From CAZOHN01 sp964579325 (GTDB lineage Bacteria; Pseudomonadota; Alphaproteobacteria; Rhodobacterales; Rhodobacteraceae), in contig CAZOHN010000190.1 in the NCBI GenBank assembly GCA_964579325.1, positions 1-7,064 of the forward strand: a DNA stretch of 7,064 nucleotides. The letters run 5' to 3'. Position numbers and translations under genes: made by a program. The first letter of the stretch is position 1, and every line of letters starts with the position of its first letter. Below are positions 5,542-7,064 of the stretch, piece after piece. Below the pieces are notes generated by a model, which was given only the letters and a program-made list of their open reading frames with translations, ran no database searches and was not told the DNA's origin.

Positions 5542-6069
5542 ATGACCGACGACAAGGCGGAGAAACCCGGGCGGCCGCAGCAGGTGTTCACCCTTCTGGT
5601 GCAGGTCGGGCGCAAGCCGGGGGACGGCCTGCCCGAAGGCTCCACCGGCGCGGCGCTCCTGTGCTACGCCTCGGGCGTGACCGAGGCCGAGGCGGTGAAC
5701 GAGACCGTCGTGGTCCTGAAACAGGCCGATCTCGCACCGCTCGACGTCACCTCGTACGGCACCGCCGAGGAGCGCGCGGAAGCGGGCGACGAGGTCCCCG
5801 CCGAGGAGCGCGCGCTGATGGAGCGGGCAGCCGCCGAGAACGCGGTGATCGTGGCGCAGATGACTCCGTTCTTCGACGGGGCGGAGGGCGGCGAGCGCGG
5901 TGCGGGGGCCGCGACGCCCACCCCGAAACCGCGCACCAGCGCGACCCCCGGACCGGCCCCCAGACCGACCCCCGGACCGGCCCCCAAACCCGCGCCGAAG
6001 AAGGGCACCCAGAAGGGCAGCCCCAAGGGAAGCCCCAAAGGCACGCCCAGGGGCAAACCCCGGCGCTGA
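5542..6069 (+). CDS. Small conserved-looking protein with a repetitive Pro/Lys/Gly basic tail
   Basis: This encodes 175 residues. The ATG at 5542 is chosen over the GTG at 5518 because GGAGGAG (about 5529-5535) is an ideally spaced Shine-Dalgarno. Residues 13-112 look like one compact alpha/beta domain: QVFTLLVQVGRKPGDGLPEG, then GAALLCYASGVTEAEAVNET, VVLKQADLAPLDVTSYGT, an acidic patch (AEAGDEVPAEER, 79-90) and NAVIVAQMTPFF (100-111). Residues 113-175 are low complexity: Gly/Ala, then two copies of TPGPAP[RK]P, then KGSPKGSPKG-type repeats ending GKPRR. The tail is strongly basic while the head is acidic, suggesting a flexible nucleic-acid- or protein-binding extension. There is no signal peptide. 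I recall similar heads in Rhodobacterales hypotheticals but no named family. The stop is 7 bp from the convergent Hint-gene stop. Confidence 0.85.
   Translation: MTDDKAEKPGRPQQVFTLLVQVGRKPGDGLPEGSTGAALLCYASGVTEAEAVNETVVVLKQADLAPLDVTSYGTAEERAEAGDEVPAEERALMERAAAENAVIVAQMTPFFDGAEGGERGAGAATPTPKPRTSATPGPAPRPTPGPAPKPAPKKGTQKGSPKGSPKGTPRGKPRR
5944..5991. repeat. Two tandem 24-bp repeats encoding TPGPAP[RK]P
   Basis: Units 5944-5967 and 5968-5991 are adjacent 24-bp copies differing at only two bases. They encode two 8-residue Thr-Pro-Gly-Pro-Ala-Pro-[Arg/Lys]-Pro blocks of the 5542 gene product. Near-identity at the DNA level points to recent duplication by slippage. Confidence 0.75.
6001..6060. repeat. 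Degenerate short repeats encoding the Gly-[Ser/Thr]-Pro-[Lys/Arg] tail
   Basis: About five imperfect units around AAGGGCAGCCCC encode consecutive K-G-[ST]-[PQ] steps (GTQK, GSPK, GSPK, GTPR, GKPR) at the C-terminus of the 5542 gene product. Units vary by synonymous and A/G changes, so this array is older than the 24-bp repeat just before it. Confidence 0.5.
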
Positions 6070-6076
6070 ACGCCGG
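6060..6076. terminator. Hairpin between convergent stops, possible bidirectional terminator
   Basis: CCGGCG (6060-6065) and CGCCGG (6071-6076) form a perfect 6-bp GC stem with the loop CTGAA. It contains the TGA stop of the rightward gene (6067-6069) and ends right at the stop of the leftward gene (6077-6079). Neither strand has a U-tract after the stem, so termination here would be non-canonical. Confidence 0.35.
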
Positions 6077-7064
6077 TCAGGCGGCGCGCGGCGTGGTGCG
6101 GGTCCGCTGCGCGGCCAGCAGGCTCGCCGCCTCGTAGGGCCTCAGCGTGCGGCGGGCATAGGCCCGGTGCGGGGGGATCGGCTCGACCCCGGCCAGAACG
6201 GTCGTCGCCGCCAGCGCCGGCGCCCCCGCCAGCCCGCCCGCGAAGAGGCTCTCGCTCCAGCCGCCCGACACCCAGATCACCGCATGAGTCCCGAGCAGGA
6301 CATGATGCAGCCGGATCACCGGCGGCTCGCGCAAGGCCACGGCGGTCTGCCCGTCCACGAGGTCGGCGGCCGACAGGAACACCTCGCCCTCGCCGAACAG
6401 GTACTCCACGTCCGGCCCCTCGGCGAGCACGCGCTGGGTGGGTGCGAGCGTGAGGTCCTCCTCGATGCCCCGGAACGGCGCGCGCAGCCGGATCGGCTGC
6501 AGCCGTCCCCGCGCCAGCACGTCGCGGCCTCCCGCCCAGAGCACCGGCTGCCAGCCCGCGTCGCGGGTCAGCACGCTGTCGCCCCTGCAGATCTCGCGGA
6601 TCGCGCGCGGCCCGTCCGGCGTCATCAGCACCGCATCGCCCTGCAACCCCGGCATCGGGCCGACGGTCTCGATCCGGTCCGACACCGCGACGAGCGCCGT
6701 TTGCGGCGCGAGAAGCGTCGCGGGGTCGGCCACCAGCGCCTCGGCGGCAAACAGGAACACCGGCAGCGGCGCGGCGCAGTCGGCCTGCCGCAGGGTGCCC
6801 CGGCTGAGGTTCTCGCAGGTCAGCGTGCCGCGGCGGCGCGGCGCGTCCCACGAGAAGGTGACGCGCAGCACATCGGCCGCCTCCGCCGCCACGGGCCCGA
6901 GCCGGAAGGCCCGCCGCTCGCGGCCCTGCGCCTGGGCCAGCACGAGGCTGCCGTCGGACAGCAGCTCGAGCGTCAGCGCCACCGTCCAGGGCGCCTCGCG
7001 GCGCATCGCCACGAGGCATCGGGCCGGGTGCAGGACGGCGGCACGGGGTGGCGGTGGCGCTGGC
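6077..7064 (-). CDS. Hint-domain (Hedgehog/intein-type) protein, 5' end likely outside the window
   Basis: The frame is open from the right edge to the stop at 6077-6079. A GTG at 7010-7012 could start a 311-residue protein, but it has no Shine-Dalgarno. The frame continues upstream as Pro/Ala-rich sequence, then HPARCLVAMRRE, which reads as protein, so I treat the gene as cut by the window edge. Numbering from that GTG, residues 8-85 look like a beta-rich domain (VALTLELLSDGSLVLAQAQG, VLRVTFSWDAPRRRGTLTCE). Residues 120-265 are a Hint-like fold: GDAVLMTPDGPRAIREICRG, DSVLTRDAGWQPVLWAGGRD, LTLAPTQRVL, EVFLSAADLVDG, and a GGWSESLF block. Many Rhodobacterales encode such Hint_2-type proteins. 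Here the position normally held by the nucleophilic Cys appears to be Gly, and the usual NHRVL reads TQRVL, so self-processing is doubtful. The function is unknown. Confidence 0.82.
   Translation of the reverse strand, partial: PAPPPPRAAVLHPARCLVAMRREAPWTVALTLELLSDGSLVLAQAQGRERRAFRLGPVAAEAADVLRVTFSWDAPRRRGTLTCENLSRGTLRQADCAAPLPVFLFAAEALVADPATLLAPQTALVAVSDRIETVGPMPGLQGDAVLMTPDGPRAIREICRGDSVLTRDAGWQPVLWAGGRDVLARGRLQPIRLRAPFRGIEEDLTLAPTQRVLAEGPDVEYLFGEGEVFLSAADLVDGQTAVALREPPVIRLHHVLLGTHAVIWVSGGWSESLFAGGLAGAPALAATTVLAGVEPIPPHRAYARRTLRPYEAASLLAAQRTRTTPRAA

Overview
The window reads as chromosomal DNA of a GC-rich alphaproteobacterium, most likely in the Rhodobacterales/Rhodobacteraceae. The reasons are the very high GC with G/C-dominated third codon positions, the style of the RlmN tail, a Hint-domain protein and an alphaproteobacterial-type EF-G-like factor, and two small conserved-looking hypotheticals. 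No organism can be named from the sequence alone.

Layout from left to right. (1) The C-terminal end of rlmN, the 23S rRNA/tRNA adenine-2 methyltransferase, runs off the left edge (+ strand, stop at 218). (2) A 147-residue ribbon-helix-helix protein (275-718, +) follows, preceded by a perfect GGGTTAACCC palindrome that forms part of a CtrA-like TTAA-N7-TTTA box. (3) A secreted protein rich in Gly, Asn and acidic residues (702-1823, -) is convergent with it and overlaps its 3' end by 17 bp. (4) A 194-bp spacer with several inverted repeats separates it from a large EF-G-like translation-factor paralog (2018-3955, -) with a degenerate GTPase domain. (5) The 302-bp divergent spacer 3956-4257 leads into an AT-richer gene on the + strand (4258-5310), a conserved-looking cytoplasmic protein of unknown function starting with TTG. 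It looks compositionally foreign. (6) A non-coding or decayed stretch (5311-5541) precedes a small + strand protein with a repetitive Pro/Lys/Gly basic tail (5542-6069). (7) Seven bases further on, and convergent, lies a Hint-domain protein (6077 to the right edge, -) whose 5' end is outside the window.

The genes do not form an operon or an evident pathway: strands alternate, spacers carry their own candidate promoters, and two of the three gene junctions on the right and left are convergent. Two genes concern translation (RlmN and the EF-G-like factor), but they are far apart and in opposite orientation. I see no rRNA, tRNA, CRISPR array, IS element or phage gene.

The items most worth a second look are the EF-G paralog without a recognisable switch I or DxxGH motif, the low-GC TTG-start gene, the Hint domain without its Cys nucleophile, and the CtrA-like box. 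I found no convincing evidence for a new multi-gene system.
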